Shown here: in pieces, positions 1-11,089 of the stretch
How the letters are laid out: each line of letters opens with the position of its first letter
How positions within the stretch are numbered: the stretch's first letter is position 1
Notes under the pieces: model-generated
What the model saw: the letters and a program-made list of their open reading frames with translations, nothing else
Databases searched by the model: none
What the model was told of the DNA's origin: nothing
Assembly: GCA_021234155.1 (NCBI GenBank)
Contig: JAJEKV010000035.1
Coordinates: forward strand, 7,437,891 to 7,501,890
Direction: 5' to 3'
Source of the DNA: Isoetes taiwanensis
Lineage: Eukaryota; Streptophyta; Lycopodiopsida; Isoetales; Isoetaceae
DNA length: 64,000 bases
Translations under genes and position numbers: made by a program

Positions 1-908
1 CACCATATCCCTTGTATTCCGAAGTAAAGAAGCACTCCAAATCACAACATCAAACCTCTGCAGTGCCCACTCCACAAACTCATGATACCCTGGTCTGCAA
101 ATGAGGTACTTACTTGCAGTTTCTTTTACAACATGTCTCGTTTGTGGTGGATGCAAGATTTTCCCGTTCATTCGCCTCTGTTGTGTCTGTGCCAGTACAC
201 CATTTATGTCAAGCACCATGCACTTCCGTCTGGGTCTCCATCCCTCGACGTTTGCAACCACTGTCGATGTCTGCTGCATCGTGCTTGTCTGTGCTGGACT
301 GTGCTGGGAAGTGCTATCTGGACGTGCTGGCTGTTGCTGCGACCTGCTGGACTCTGGTTTATCTTTGCTACCAGATGATGGAGAGTGCTGATAGCCATAG
401 TTATATACATCCTTATCTGTATCTCCCTGTCCCCAATGTATGGGTGTTTCCTGGCTATCAGTAACCCTTACCAAGTGGTGGCTTAGGGGACTAGGTGGTT
501 TGTCAACCCTGTCCACAGAAACTACTTTCCTTGGTCTCCTGCAAAATCAAAAGTGGTTCTACAATTACCAACTGAAACTTGCAGAACATTATGCCAAGTG
601 AAATAAGACAAGTAAAATAGCTGCTTGATCTTAAATATTGGATTGCACCTTTTATATGTAATAGGTTGTTTTTGCACTTTGGTTTCCTCATTATCTGTCT
701 GGGTTCTCTCACTATCTTCAGCTTCAGAGTCAGTAAGCACCACTTGTGGCTGCCTTCTCCTTCTGCAGGCAAATGCAGATTGATCCCTAGGTTGAAACTC
801 GAAACAAATTTTACAAGGACACAATGGGGGAAAATAAATATATTCTGGTATTAAACAAAAACCTTTTAACTGATCGTTTTGGCACGTCTTGTGCAAACAA
901 AATTGGGC
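1..908 (-). CDS. FCP1/NIF-like phosphatase domain gene, C-terminus off the left edge
   Basis: Two exons are readable on the minus strand: 649-908 and 538 down to the window edge. They are joined by an intron (648-539) with GT/AG ends, and the splice restores one frame (KR|RPRKVVS). The second exon has a Ser/Gln-rich linker and then a HAD-type phosphatase start: a KCMVLDINGVL strand (DIN codons at 202-210), then ICRPGYHEFVEWAL and RFDVVIWSAS, the order seen in FCP1/NLI-interacting-factor domains. Classical members have DxD; here the second Asp is Asn, a variant I associate with the plant FCP1-like subgroup, so phosphatase activity is doubtful. The 649-908 exon is Cys-rich in its first half and acidic later. 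Its acceptor at 909-910 (CAG) is clear, but the upstream donor is not resolved. The domain and the 3' exons continue outside the window. Confidence 0.7.
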
Positions 909-933
909 CTGAAACAAGTACATATAAATTACA

Positions 934-1761
934 TTAGACTGAGGGTTTTTTTCCTAGTGCCACGTCTATAGGCACGTCCTCATCAACCGAATCATCTGAC
1001 TCACCCTCACTCTCGGGCTCTATAACATTTTTGGTCCTGGACCTTGTGAGCCTTGTGATTCGTGACACAACCTTGTTCACCTGCTTATCCACTATATTCG
1101 GGTCTTCAACATCCTTGTCTTCCCCTGCAACAACAGTGTTAGAGGAGGCCTTTGTAGAGGTTGCTGCAGAATTTGGAACTATATTGTATTTCTCAGCATC
1201 GTCAGAACTACTGGAATCTGCTTTGGACCGTGTTGGTGTCTTTAGCACAGTGCTTTCAGGTGCTGCATTGTGCTGCTGACTGCTTGCCTCATGCTGTTCA
1301 CTGTCTACAGGCGCTTCTAATGTACCCACTTCAGGAAACAAACGTGTACCTTTTTTGGCTGTTCTTGCTTGTGGAGTTCGAGTCCTTGTAGACTTGTGTC
1401 CGGGGGTCCTTTTACTAAGAGGTGTTTTCACATGCTTCCTTTTCCTGTTGCTGTCTGGAGTTGTAGCTACCACCTCATCTAAGTCAATTGTCTCAACTTG
1501 CTGTTTGTGTGCTGCCCCAGCATATAAGGGTTCCTGCTTGACTGTCTTCCCCAATTCCTCCACTAAGCCTGCTGGAACTGTTTCTGAGCATTCGAGGCAG
1601 TGTGTCTTCTCCATAAGCAAACTCAGGCAGCTGACATGATATACGTGGCCACATTTCAGCTTCAGACTTAGGGTGTAATCATCCTGGAATGCCAGCCCGC
1701 ATGTGGAGCATCTCTCCTCATCTCCAATTGGCAACCTGAATGTCACAGGATAGATGCTCAC
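934..1761 (-). CDS. RING-H2 finger protein exon, possibly the 5' part of the same gene as the FCP1-like exons
   Basis: An open frame of 275 codons. It carries a RING-H2 pattern near the start: C18-x2-C21, C37-x-H39-x2-H42-x2-C45, C55-x2-C58, with the core KCGHVYHVSC. The following 200 residues are low complexity: Ser/Thr-rich, basic patches (RKRKHVKTPLSKRTPGHKS), then an acidic end. RING-H2 proteins are usually E3 ubiquitin ligases; that role is inferred. The listed start is a GTG reached by open frame. The frame stays open upstream to about 1815 (EDLRNLNRLRELTRRAG), so the true exon is probably longer and begins at a splice acceptor. The frame ends at 934, only 26 bases before the acceptor of the Cys-rich exon downstream. 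One fused transcript is possible, but an ordinary intron does not fit in that gap unless its donor lies upstream within this frame. Confidence 0.55.
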   Translation of the reverse strand: MSIYPVTFRLPIGDEERCSTCGLAFQDDYTLSLKLKCGHVYHVSCLSLLMEKTHCLECSETVPAGLVEELGKTVKQEPLYAGAAHKQQVETIDLDEVVATTPDSNRKRKHVKTPLSKRTPGHKSTRTRTPQARTAKKGTRLFPEVGTLEAPVDSEQHEASSQQHNAAPESTVLKTPTRSKADSSSSDDAEKYNIVPNSAATSTKASSNTVVAGEDKDVEDPNIVDKQVNKVVSRITRLTRSRTKNVIEPESEGESDDSVDEDVPIDVALGKKPSV

Positions 1762-1883
1762 AAGCTGGCCAGCTCTCCTTGTAAGCTCCCTAAGCCTGTT
1801 GAGATTACGTAAGTCTTCGCTTTTTGCAAAATTTGCACTTCATTGTTTGCAACCTCGGCTGAGCTATAGTGGCCACTGTTGAA

Positions 1884-2099
1884 CTATCCCCTCATCTCTT
1901 GGGCCACCCCCATTTCAACAAGGGCTTTCAAAGATGTACTCGCCATGTCTTTCTCTCTCTCCAAGCTCAAGAGCTTCAAAGAGAGGCACCAAAGATCGGG
2001 ACTGTGGATCGCTTGAAGGCGTGAGATGTTGTCTTTAATTTTCTGCAATTTCTCTTGTGAAGCCGAGAAGAAAGCTCCCTTAGCACGGGATTTGGACAA
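1884..2099 (-). CDS. Unresolved open segment, possible exon upstream of the RING protein
   Basis: A 71-codon frame (TTG first codon, preceded directly by TAG) encodes a helical, Leu/Lys-rich peptide containing KLQKIKDNISRLQAI and SLKLLSLEREKDM. It lies just upstream of the RING exon on the same strand. The gap between them is too short for a normal plant intron and I found no convincing donor. It may be a degraded exon of the RING gene or unrelated. No family recognised. Confidence 0.2.
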   Translation of the reverse strand: MSKSRAKGAFFSASQEKLQKIKDNISRLQAIHSPDLWCLSLKLLSLEREKDMASTSLKALVEMGVAQEMRG

Positions 2100-2251
2100 C
2101 TAGCTCCTTCTTGGAGACTAAATCACCTCTTTGCGTGTTTAGGGTTTCCCGCAAACTGCGGCACATGACTTCCAGCGTGATATGTTCTTCCCATAAGCCG
2201 TAAGCCGTTGGGCACATTGCAAAGCTTCTAATGGACGGCCTCCCTTCTAAT

Positions 2252-2906
2252 TTAATACCGGTGCCTCACGAAACCGCCTTTCGCTATGCTTTCGGTCTTT
2301 GTGTTTTCTTTGGGATTTCTTGACCTCTGCCTGGTTCTTTGGAGCACCTTGCTGGTGGGTTCACTTTTAACCTTGCTGCTGTAGGCTCTACTCTTTGCTG
2401 CAACTGCTGCCCAATTAACCTTGAACTTCTGTGGATCCTGCTTTGCTCTCAGGCAGTTATTGAATGCAAATAGGTATGATACTGTCTTTCTAACTTCCCT
2501 GTTCTTCAACCCGTCCGGGTATATTTTGCTCAGAAGTTCTATTAGAGCTTCTTCGTGCTCTGGCCTTACCTTGTCAATGGAAGTTTTGCCAGGAATGACC
2601 CCGTTGGTATCCCAAACTTCATTGTACTCTGCTGCAGATATGAGATCTGTTCGAAATTGAGAGGGATGAACGCCCTCGTTTGGCAGACCCGCATATGCAT
2701 GGAAGTCTTCTTCGGTTCGGCAATCAGCCAGGTCCGGTCTTAAGGGAACGTTTCTTCTGGCCTGGAAGAATGCAAGAAAATCGAATTAACAGGGTTGAAC
2801 CCTAAACCCATAGAAATTTTTTGTTTTGTTGCTTTTTGCTTACCCGGCAAATGGGTTCCGTTGGAATTACTGCTTGAGCAGGCGGATCAATCACCTTCTT
2901 CACCAT
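2252..2906 (-). CDS. Two-exon gene for a 190-residue protein of unknown function
   Basis: Exon 1 is 2844-2906 (21 codons, ATG at 2906); exon 2 is 2252-2761, ending in TAA. The 82-base intron has a strong donor (GTAAGC) and a pyrimidine-rich acceptor (TTCTTCCAG), and both exons stay in one frame. The protein starts MVKKVIDPPAQAV. It has a central acidic segment (CRTEEDFHAYAGLPNEGVHP) and an aromatic/helical stretch (REVRKTVSYLFAFNNC), then a strongly basic C-terminus rich in Arg, Lys and Ser. The basic tail suggests nucleic-acid or nuclear association, which is inference only. I do not recognise the family. The intron contains a telo-box-like run (GGGTTTAGGGTT on the minus strand), a motif often seen near plant growth-related promoters. 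Confidence 0.6.
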
Positions 2907-3736
2907 GGTTGATCTGTTTGTTTAATGTGGAAATCCGAGAGCGCAAATTCGCGGGTTGCTTGGCCGGAACAGAGAAAGTTGGGGAAGAGAGATTTGGAAA
3001 AACACAAATTCGAAAGTTCGTTCGTTTGTCTAGTGGTTCCAGATTGCAGGGGTCGCATTCATTAACGGTTGCGGCAAACAGGTAATGATTGTATAAATGG
3101 GTACCGGCTACACGAATAGACGGACAGAATATAGGTGGTACTATATAGGTGAAGGGTGGGAAAAAAATGTTTGAAGGGTGGAGAAAAATGTATTTTGGGT
3201 GCTGGTGCTGGTGCTGGGGTCGCGTTTTTTTGCTACCCACTAGCATACTTTCACCCTATATAATCTATATGTGAGCAGTCTAGAAAATGCCAATCATGCT
3301 GCATTAACATGTCAAGATCAGTTCCATGAGCATGAGAAGAATACGAAGAGCGATGAAGTTTTTGGAATGGAGAAACTGACTCATACAGCACAAAGGAAGC
3401 AACAAGGAAATGTTTATGATCTTTTACATGATTTTGTGCAGATGATGCTATGATGCTTGAAATTATTGTACAACATATTAGCCCTGAATTATTGCTTATG
3501 GCAACCATAAACATGGCTGATAGAGAGCAGCCGATAGCTCCAAAAGTTTGCATAAACAAAGTGCCAACTATATCTTTCCTGGGGATGAAATCCAAGATGA
3601 ACGCCATTGTTCCAAATATGAAGAACAAAAATAATATTCAGAAGAAAACAAGGAGATGTTAAAGGACCCAACGATGGCTCACTTATGAGCTCGGACATGA
3701 CGATTTTGGATGATGGAGCTGTAGTTTGAAGGAGGG

Positions 3737-3975
3737 TGTTGATATATGTAATATATAGTCAACCAACACCTCATCATCCATAGCCACGTCATCTGCCTCT
3801 AAGGCTATGACATGGCAATCTACATAAGCAGTCGTGTCTATTCATTTAGAGTTGTGTCGTTTAGTAGCAGGTGTGTCTATATGAAGCTACGGTGGGAAGC
3901 TTGTTCCCAACCAGTTTTTCGTTCTATTCAATATATATTGTGCATTATAGTTATCTTGATCTCCTAAACTTCACA
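3737..3975 (+). repeat. Possible 3' LTR of a copia-like element
   Basis: A purine-rich run (GAAGGAGGG) directly precedes TGTTGATATATG, the arrangement of a polypurine tract next to a 3' LTR. A plausible end (...AAACTTCACA) follows about 240 bases later. The preceding 450 bases hold only short unrecognised open frames (for example 3450-3662), so no pol domain confirms the call. A matching 5' LTR was not found. Confidence 0.3.
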
Positions 3976-4640
3976 GGTTTATCCAAGATGCCCTGTATCA
4001 TTAGGTTGTCAAAGGGAAGCAGGAAGCAGATGCGAGGAAGATGATGTAAAAAAGTTAATGATTTGCAGTTGTAACTGCCATACAGGAACATCAACATGAA
4101 GACATGGAAAATAATAACGCTTATTTGTTAGTTTGTTGGTTGCTTCCATGGCAGGTGGGATCGGCATGCGGGTTTGGAGGTTTGAATCCTATATTGCCTT
4201 TGTCTTCTCCTTCTGCCATTATTTATCCTCTGTCCTTTCGCTTTCTATTTTGTGTGGGACACGAATCATTTCTTTTGGCTATGGTTGCTTGCATAGGTCT
4301 TGGATATCAGCTCTCGCATTTAGTTTGAAAATCATTTCTGACTATTCTAAAGCTTTAAGAGCTAAAGACACAGTTCCAGAGAGAAAAACTTCACAAGACG
4401 CAATCTTGCATTAGAGTTCTTGCAATTCGAGCTTTTGCAACCTAACATGATTTTGTTTTTATACAAACCGTAATAAATTCACATTCCAACAGGAATGCCA
4501 AGGTAAGAAGATTTTATGTACAGATCTAAAAATTTTGCAATTTCTAATCAAGAAGATTTTATGTATAGATCTAGAATTTCTGCAATTTCTACTCTGAAAC
4601 CTTATGAAAAAACATTCTGGGACAACTTTTCAAATAAGTT

Positions 4641-4830
4641 TGTTGGTAAACCTTAAACTTCCATGACCAAGGTCATAGATTCAATGTCTTGTTGTGAAAG
4701 TGGCCATGACCACTGTGAAGTTAGTGAGGGAAGAACCCACTTCAGCCATGTACAATGGTAGGGCAGGCCCCATCTGGGTGTGTGTTTCATAAGTTTCAGC
4801 TTCTCGTGGATATTCTATCTATCTATCTCT
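4641..4830 (+). repeat. SINE-like repeat with TATC tail
   Basis: A tRNA-like head (TTGGTAAACCTTAAACTTCC, then CATAGATTCAATGTC as a weak B box) is followed by a non-coding body and a (TATC)n tail near 4811-4826. The head is clearly similar to 48047-48135 (shared blocks include CCAAGGTCAT and GTGAAGTTAGTG / GTAAAGTTAGTG), so this is a dispersed family. No exact target duplication could be fixed. Confidence 0.4.
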
Positions 4831-4933
4831 TTTGTAAATAGAGATTTGAGGTGATATATAAGGTAATTTTGAAGAAATTACGTGCAAAGAGAAGAAATAA
4901 CTCAAATTATCATGAAACTTTACCAACAAGCAA

Positions 4934-5140
4934 CTGTTCCAAGTACATGGCAAGCAATTGTTCCAAGTACAGGGTAAGTACAACTCTTCCAAGTACAGGG
5001 TAAGTACAAGGTAAGCACTTGTTCTAAGGACAAGCAACTATTCCAAGTACAGGGCAAGTACACATATCTGGACTTGCCCTGCACTTGGAACAATTGATAT
5101 GTGTACTTGCCTTGTACTTGAAACAGTTGCTTGTCCTTAG
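4934..5140. repeat. Tandem 20-bp-class repeats ending in a 45-nt inverted repeat (hairpin)
   Basis: Several direct copies of a unit around TTCCAAGTACAGGGTAAGTA occur between 4937 and 5058. The segment 5024-5068 is then repeated in reverse complement at 5096-5140: 42 of 45 positions match by eye, with a 27-nt spacer that itself holds another inverted partial copy (5071-5089). A transcript through it would fold into a long stem. No flanking open reading frame is associated. Confidence 0.75.
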
Positions 5141-6280
5141 AGATATGTTTAATTAGTTTATGCTTTTAACTCTTATTGTCGAAAAATATAGAAATTAATA
5201 CTCTCTTACTACTAAAATATAGCAATTGGGTCATCAGTTACAGCTTATAACACGTTGTTTAGGAGGCTCATTTCTACTAATGCATCAGGTTCTCTAGGCC
5301 CTTTCGCAACCTTCTGCATGTTGGTCCATACACATATAAGCAAGATTGAGATGTATTCTTATTTTACGTTTTGAATTTCAATTGGATCATGCTTGAGTGC
5401 TTGCAGGTGATAAATCCTCCAGAATTTGGAAATCAACAGGTTTTGTATTCTTAAGTGATAACCTAAGTCTAAACAACCAAACGTAAATGAGAATGTTTTG
5501 CCTATGCCTCGCATAGGCACAGACAAACAAGAAGGTCTTACATGTGCGCATGCATAGACACGGACAAACAAAAAAATGTTTGCCTTTATGTGCATAGATA
5601 CAAAAGCTTGAAAAATATTTTGTCCTGCACATAGACAAATAAAGTTTCTAAAAATAAGAACATTTGATTATATGAAAACTGTAACTTTGCCTCTAGCTCA
5701 TTCCTCTTGCGACCTTCAAAAGCTTGAAGAGGAGAAGAGTTGAAATCAAGGAAGTTCACTGTGTTACAGCATGTTAGAGTGTACCCATTTTGAGACATTT
5801 CAAATTACACTACTTTTGTACTTAAAATGAGCTTATTACTCACATTAACTTTAAAAGTACCTTTTAGTATGTTGTCAATGTTGACTTTACTCGAGAGGAA
5901 CTTCACTGAAGAACTTTAGGTACTTTAAAATGGAATTATGTACTCCTTTGAAAATTACTTCTGGGTAGCTTCTCCTCTAAAAATATGAGAACTTGCGAAC
6001 ATGCTATGACCCCACCCCAATACTTCTATCAAGCCTATTGAAGAGGAGGAGAAGGAGGATTTCGTCATAAAAAGTGCCAAATGATATTTGAAAAAACCAC
6101 CTTATCTCGTCAAGTATGCGAATATGATGCTTGTTTATTTACGAATGCGTATTCTGTTTTAAATTAATGAATCATCTCTTGCCACGGCGCATAGACATGT
6201 TTTCTTTATTCTTGCATGTAAATGTTCGAGAAGTGTTGTTTTTTGTTCTTGCCATTATTTTCTTGTCTTTCAACATTGCT

Positions 6281-6282
<2 letters not shown>

Positions 6283-6311
<29 letters not shown>
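6283..6311. repeat. Poly-T tract
   Basis: An uninterrupted run of 29 T residues. On the minus strand it would read as a poly-A tail, so it could mark a retroposed sequence, but no gene body was recognised beside it. The surrounding 5.2-7.2 kb is AT-rich and otherwise shows no supported gene. Confidence 0.5.
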
Positions 6312-7199
6312 GTGTTATGGGAGATGTTGCCTTTTTTTGTTTGAAAAAAGATTAAAAAAAAACATTGGTAAGTTCATGAATAATATATAAACCATCAAAT
6401 ATAGCACACACCCCAAAAACACCAAAACAAAGAAAAAGTTTCAGTTTTTTTTTTTTGATACAAAATGCCTCCACGATAACATCATCTCTTCAATATCCTC
6501 ATAAAAGCTTGCTGCAAAATCTAACTTCAAGTAAACGATCTTACGATCCTACAATCTCGCCCAATATATATCCTCATAGGCTGTAGCTACATTGTCTAAA
6601 ATACAAGCCCATGGCAAGAAACTTGATTGCATAGAGGAAATAGAATTAGTAAGAATGTTCTGAAACCTTTGAGCATAGGCTTCATCAAAGATTTTGTAAA
6701 TAAGATAATGGGATGCCATTATCAAGGGATCCTTACACCTAAACAAGGTGACGCATCGAACACCTTTTATTAAAAATCAAATTTTGGTACTTTTGAACAT
6801 GATTACGTTTGCAAATGCTTTTAACAAAATTTTAATTGGAAAAGGTTCTTTTTTACAAACCATGGTATATATCTAAGTCACTAAAAATAGAAAAAGAATA
6901 GAAGCGCTAAAGAGAGAATGTCAATTGTAGCATAACTTGAACTATAGAGGTCAGATTCAGATGATCTTAGGCTCTTTCGAAGATTTATGTAGAGAGCTTT
7001 CTATTGGCGTATGATTTAACCCAGATCTATCAAGATAGATACCTGTTTTTTGTATTTTTCAATTTGGATACCTTTTTGCAAAGTTTATGCTATGCGGATT
7101 TGATGGTAATATATTTTTTATCATAACTTTCGAATTCAGACTCCATTTTGAGCGTTTTTTGCTTTGGAAAGGCAATTGATACTGTTGATTGAACTAAAA

Positions 7200-7980
7200 G
7201 TATCTCTATGACGTCCCCTCCTCGTATACGATGCTCCCATCGCATAAGAAACCGGAGTTCATCCCTCTGTCAACGCACATGCTGATAGAGGCTGTTCACC
7301 TAGCACCGAACCCTTGCTATCTGACAAGGAATCGATGGGGAAGAATGGACGTGTCATTCATTTCGTCTCCCTCGGGGTCGACCTAGCTATCAAATACACC
7401 TAGTTCTGCCTCAAAGGGTGGCTCACTATAACGTAGCATCTGTAACAACAACATCAGTAACATCAACATAAGGGAGATCCTATCCATGACTCAGACTCGA
7501 GGGGATCGACTGACGGCTTGGGTCTCCAGAGGTCAAAGCAGACAGAGTTCATAACAATGGACTTGGCTAGCATAGAACATGGTCGTTGCGTAGTCCACTC
7601 CATCCAATCCGTCCTGTGCATACTTTGCAGAATAGGCTGATAAGTCTTGAGACTGGACCATAGCCTGCTGGGTGCATAGCCAAAGGGGCTACTCTTGGGT
7701 TACGTCTCCCTAGTCTCGACGAGGCAGGAGGAGATCACTCTCTTCAGAGGCACGCATGCTCATTACAGGCGGCTAGAGAGCCGACTTGAACCCCACTGAA
7801 GGTGATGCATTACCCAAGAGGTGTGAAGCCCATGCCTTGCCCACACTCACTGGCAAACCATCAGGCCTAGCCCGCTAAGCTCCGCGGTAGGCTTTACACA
7901 CCAGGGGATCAATCTATAATGGGGCATGTCCTTCTTATATGCCGGTCTAGCCCCGCCACCCACCAGGGATAGGTTCAATA
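7200..7980. other. GC-richer non-coding block
   Basis: The block from the CTCCTCGTATACG region to the ACCCACCAGGGATAGGTT region is more GC-rich than its neighbours and has many stops in all frames. It ends exactly where the GCGTACGCG-type repeat begins. It may be the non-coding part of a retroelement or of that repeat; no domain, PBS or LTR pair was identified. Confidence 0.25.
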
Positions 7981-8170
7981 CTCCGTATATTTTATACGCA
8001 ATACGTATTATTTGTATGATACGGCACAAATTTGTCGTATAATATATAAAAAATATGGCAAAAAACAATTCCGGCATCGGGAGATTTTCACATATGCGAA
8101 AAGAACTAAAGCGTGTATGCGAAAGTTTTTTTGCGTACCCGAAACAGTGAAAACTGCGTAAAAAAACTAG
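7950..8170 (-). repeat. GCGTACGCG-type repeat, copy 1 (minus orientation)
   Basis: Contains words such as GTGTATGCGAAAG, TTTTTTGCGTACCCGAAACAG and ACTGCG. Read on the minus strand, its end (AACCTATCCCTGG, GTGGCGGGGC) parallels the end of the plus-strand copy at 14140-14650 (AAACCTGTCCCTACCACCCA, GGCGGGC). Both therefore belong to one family in opposite orientations. Non-coding. Confidence 0.45.
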
Positions 8171-8179
8171 CAAAAAGGC

Positions 8180-10600
8180 ACGCCAGAGGCTTTATAAGGA
8201 AGGGAAAGGTCAGAGTTGTTTTCTAGATTTTATTTAGAGATAGGCAATCATCTATGGTCATGTTGTAATCGATGTGAAGTATGGAAGCTTTGAGGTGGTG
8301 ATGTATCGTAGCTTCTATGGCCGAGGTATCATCTTGAGGTTAAATTGAACATGTAAACATCTATGATATACTTTGTCCAACTCGTTTCACATTGCGGGAG
8401 GAGCTTCTGGCAGTGGTTTGGACTATGATTCTTGTATGAAATTGTATACGAAACCGTATATTTTCTTATGTTTGAGCAGCTTAATGTCATGTTTTCTATG
8501 GATAAGCATGCATGCTGCTTTCTTTTTTAGGAAGAGGCGACAACTTTGGCCTAACTGAGGTTTTGTGCAGCAAGCAAAGCCATCTCCCACACAATCATTT
8601 GACCTAGCTCAGGTCTTCTGCATCAAACAAATCCAAAACTAACACAAAATAGCCAATTTCATTGGGTCCGTTGGGGCAGTCCGAATCCTATTGGAAGGAG
8701 CCGATTTGGGCTTTAAACTAGTCGAAATTGGATGAAGAGTGCCAATTCGGGCATTAAAACTGCCGATGCATTGTGGGCAGCTCCAAGTAGTTGCAGCTCT
8801 ATCTATTTATTGCCTATTTGGTTGTTTCATTTGTCCTCTTTCCTCCCAGCACTGTCGCTATAGCCCGATCCAGTAGAAGAAAAAAATCAAATGTATGGAA
8901 GAGATCTTGCAAAGTGTAACCCCTTCTACAGATGGTGAGCCAAGGGATGTTTTAGATCCAGCCAAACCAAAGTTGTAACTAAATCCGCTTATTAGGAAGC
9001 CCATGTTTACCGAAATGTAGTTGCAAATCCGGACAAGCCTACAAGATATCTTCGCGTGACCCGATATAAGAGGATGGAGCTATGAAGTCCTTCGATTTTG
9101 CATTGTTGAGTCATGGTCTGCTAAGGTTTTCTGGTTTTATAAATAGGTGGAGTGTGCAGACCACAACACCTTCCTTGAGGATCCTGCGGCCTATGGTGAG
9201 GCCATTGTGTCATGGATCAATGTAGGGATCCGGTGGCTTGGTGTGTTGAGGCTATGGCGGCTTTGAACAGGGTAGAACTTTGTGAAGCTAGGTGCGGCAA
9301 ATTCGTGAATACTTTGCTTCCTTTTTATTTGTTTTGCCTCAATCATAGCTTCAATGTACAACGTTGACATTGCCATGCGTTTTTTCTTTCAAAATTCTAA
9401 TGGCCCGCTAGATCAATGGTAGTGAATAAAAGTTAAACGTGACGCTATAAAGTTGAGTAAAAACGGTATTGAACGAGACGACATGTATGGTTACAGCTCG
9501 TAGACGAAAAATAACATGAAAATTTTGCACATAACTCTTTGTGATTCTTAAGTTCATGTGCATCAATGTCATTCTTTATGATTCTTGCTCTGCACGTGCA
9601 TTATAATAATTATAGTATACTCATGAGGTATCTAAATTGAAACACTCCAAATATAATTACGACATGCTAGATTGTGTTCGCTAATTGTTGATTGTATTTG
9701 TAGTGGTTAAAAACTTATTTGTAAATATTTGAGGTATATGCTCGAAATGTTTGATGTTTGTAATAGTTTATTTAGTTGGGATGTGAGGAGAAACATACGG
9801 TTAGAATTACTAGATATATCTCTCCAAAAATAATCATCATGATGCAGTGTACAACATAGAGAGGAGTCACAAAGTTGGTGGTTCTGCATTTTGCGTTAAT
9901 AGCAAATCAATCTTCCAAATACTTGGTTGGAAGGTATAGCAAGATCTACATTACACTTAATGCCTTTGCAAAGTGTCTATGCATCCTCGTGTGTATGCAT
10001 TCCTTTTTTCCAAAACAAGGCAAAAAATATCTTCATTGAGCACATGTTTATTATCAAAGGCTTTTTTGTTTTGCATGCGAATGAAGTGTCAAGGGAAATT
10101 TTTCCATTCTCGAGTTGCAGTTGGAGGATTGGGCTCTTTATTACATCTTGTGCATGCTTTCTTGGCTTGAAAATATTCTGCATGCCGCGCCTAAAGATGC
10201 TTTAAATTCTCGATATCACATGCACCACTAATAAGCGATAAGCAAAGAACCACTATTGTTATGGCACATAAAAAGCGCTTCCATTAAACGAATCAACAAC
10301 CACAACATCTTACCATCTATAATTATTTTCAGATGATAACAATCATCGGAAGCTTAAATCCATGTTACAACATGCTTAATCAAGCGCATACTATGCAGCG
10401 TGATTGAAAATTAGATATTAGAAAGGGAAAAAGAAGGTGCATGTGTCATGCACATACAGTTGTACTCCTAAATTTTCTTGGTATCGGGGAGGATACCCGC
10501 AAAAACCCCGATAAGAATAGTCACCTTCAGACATTATATGGTGCTACTAAATGAATAGCTTGGAATGCAGATTTTACCCTGAATGTACGCACGCTGTAAA
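8180..10600. other. No supported gene
   Basis: AT-rich sequence with only short open frames and no recognisable domains, RNA genes or clear repeats. I see nothing annotatable here. Confidence 0.4.
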
Positions 10601-10631
10601 AAAGGAAGAACAAGGCAATGAGAATCATATG

Positions 10632-10847
10632 CTATGCTTTGAATCTTGCAGGAAAGATTTTTCCAAGCTGACCACCTCCTCTTTCAATGTTTGGTAATGC
10701 AGAAGGCAACTGCTCAAATAAGTCACTTTGGAAACCAACTAATAGCAGTTTATATAAGAACACAAGTTTGAACCTTTGGTCCCCTTCAATAGAGTTATAC
10801 CAGGTGAAATAACAATCACAATAAGCTGTGCTTTTGGGCTCATGCAT
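10632..10847 (-). other. Short open segment, unrecognised
   Basis: A 71-codon minus-strand frame with the peptides FKLVFLYKLLLVGFQSDLF and ALPNIERGGGQLGKIFP. It lies next to the decayed PPR gene on the same strand but shows no PPR signature. It could be a chance frame. Confidence 0.15.
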
Positions 10848-11089
10848 ATAGCATGCCGCAGGTAAGGCAATGATACAGACTCTTCGTCTTCAATTTTTAC
10901 AACCAAGTTCGTGGCCGTTTGCTAGATTTTTTAAATTTAGCTTCATATACATAAATTCAAATGAATAATGGCTCATACTGTTAAATACCTCGTGGATAAT
11001 GTGATCCGGATGTCTCTCTGAAAGCTTAAAAAGATGATCTTTTGTGCTAACCTGCGAAATATGAATCACTATAAACAAGCTATATGGCC

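Noticed and set aside
4937-5058. CRISPR-like array
   Set aside because: Repeats are irregular, spacers are not unique, and the DNA is eukaryotic.
6131-6355. Frame ending in a long Phe run
   Set aside because: The run is the poly-T tract; no real protein feature.
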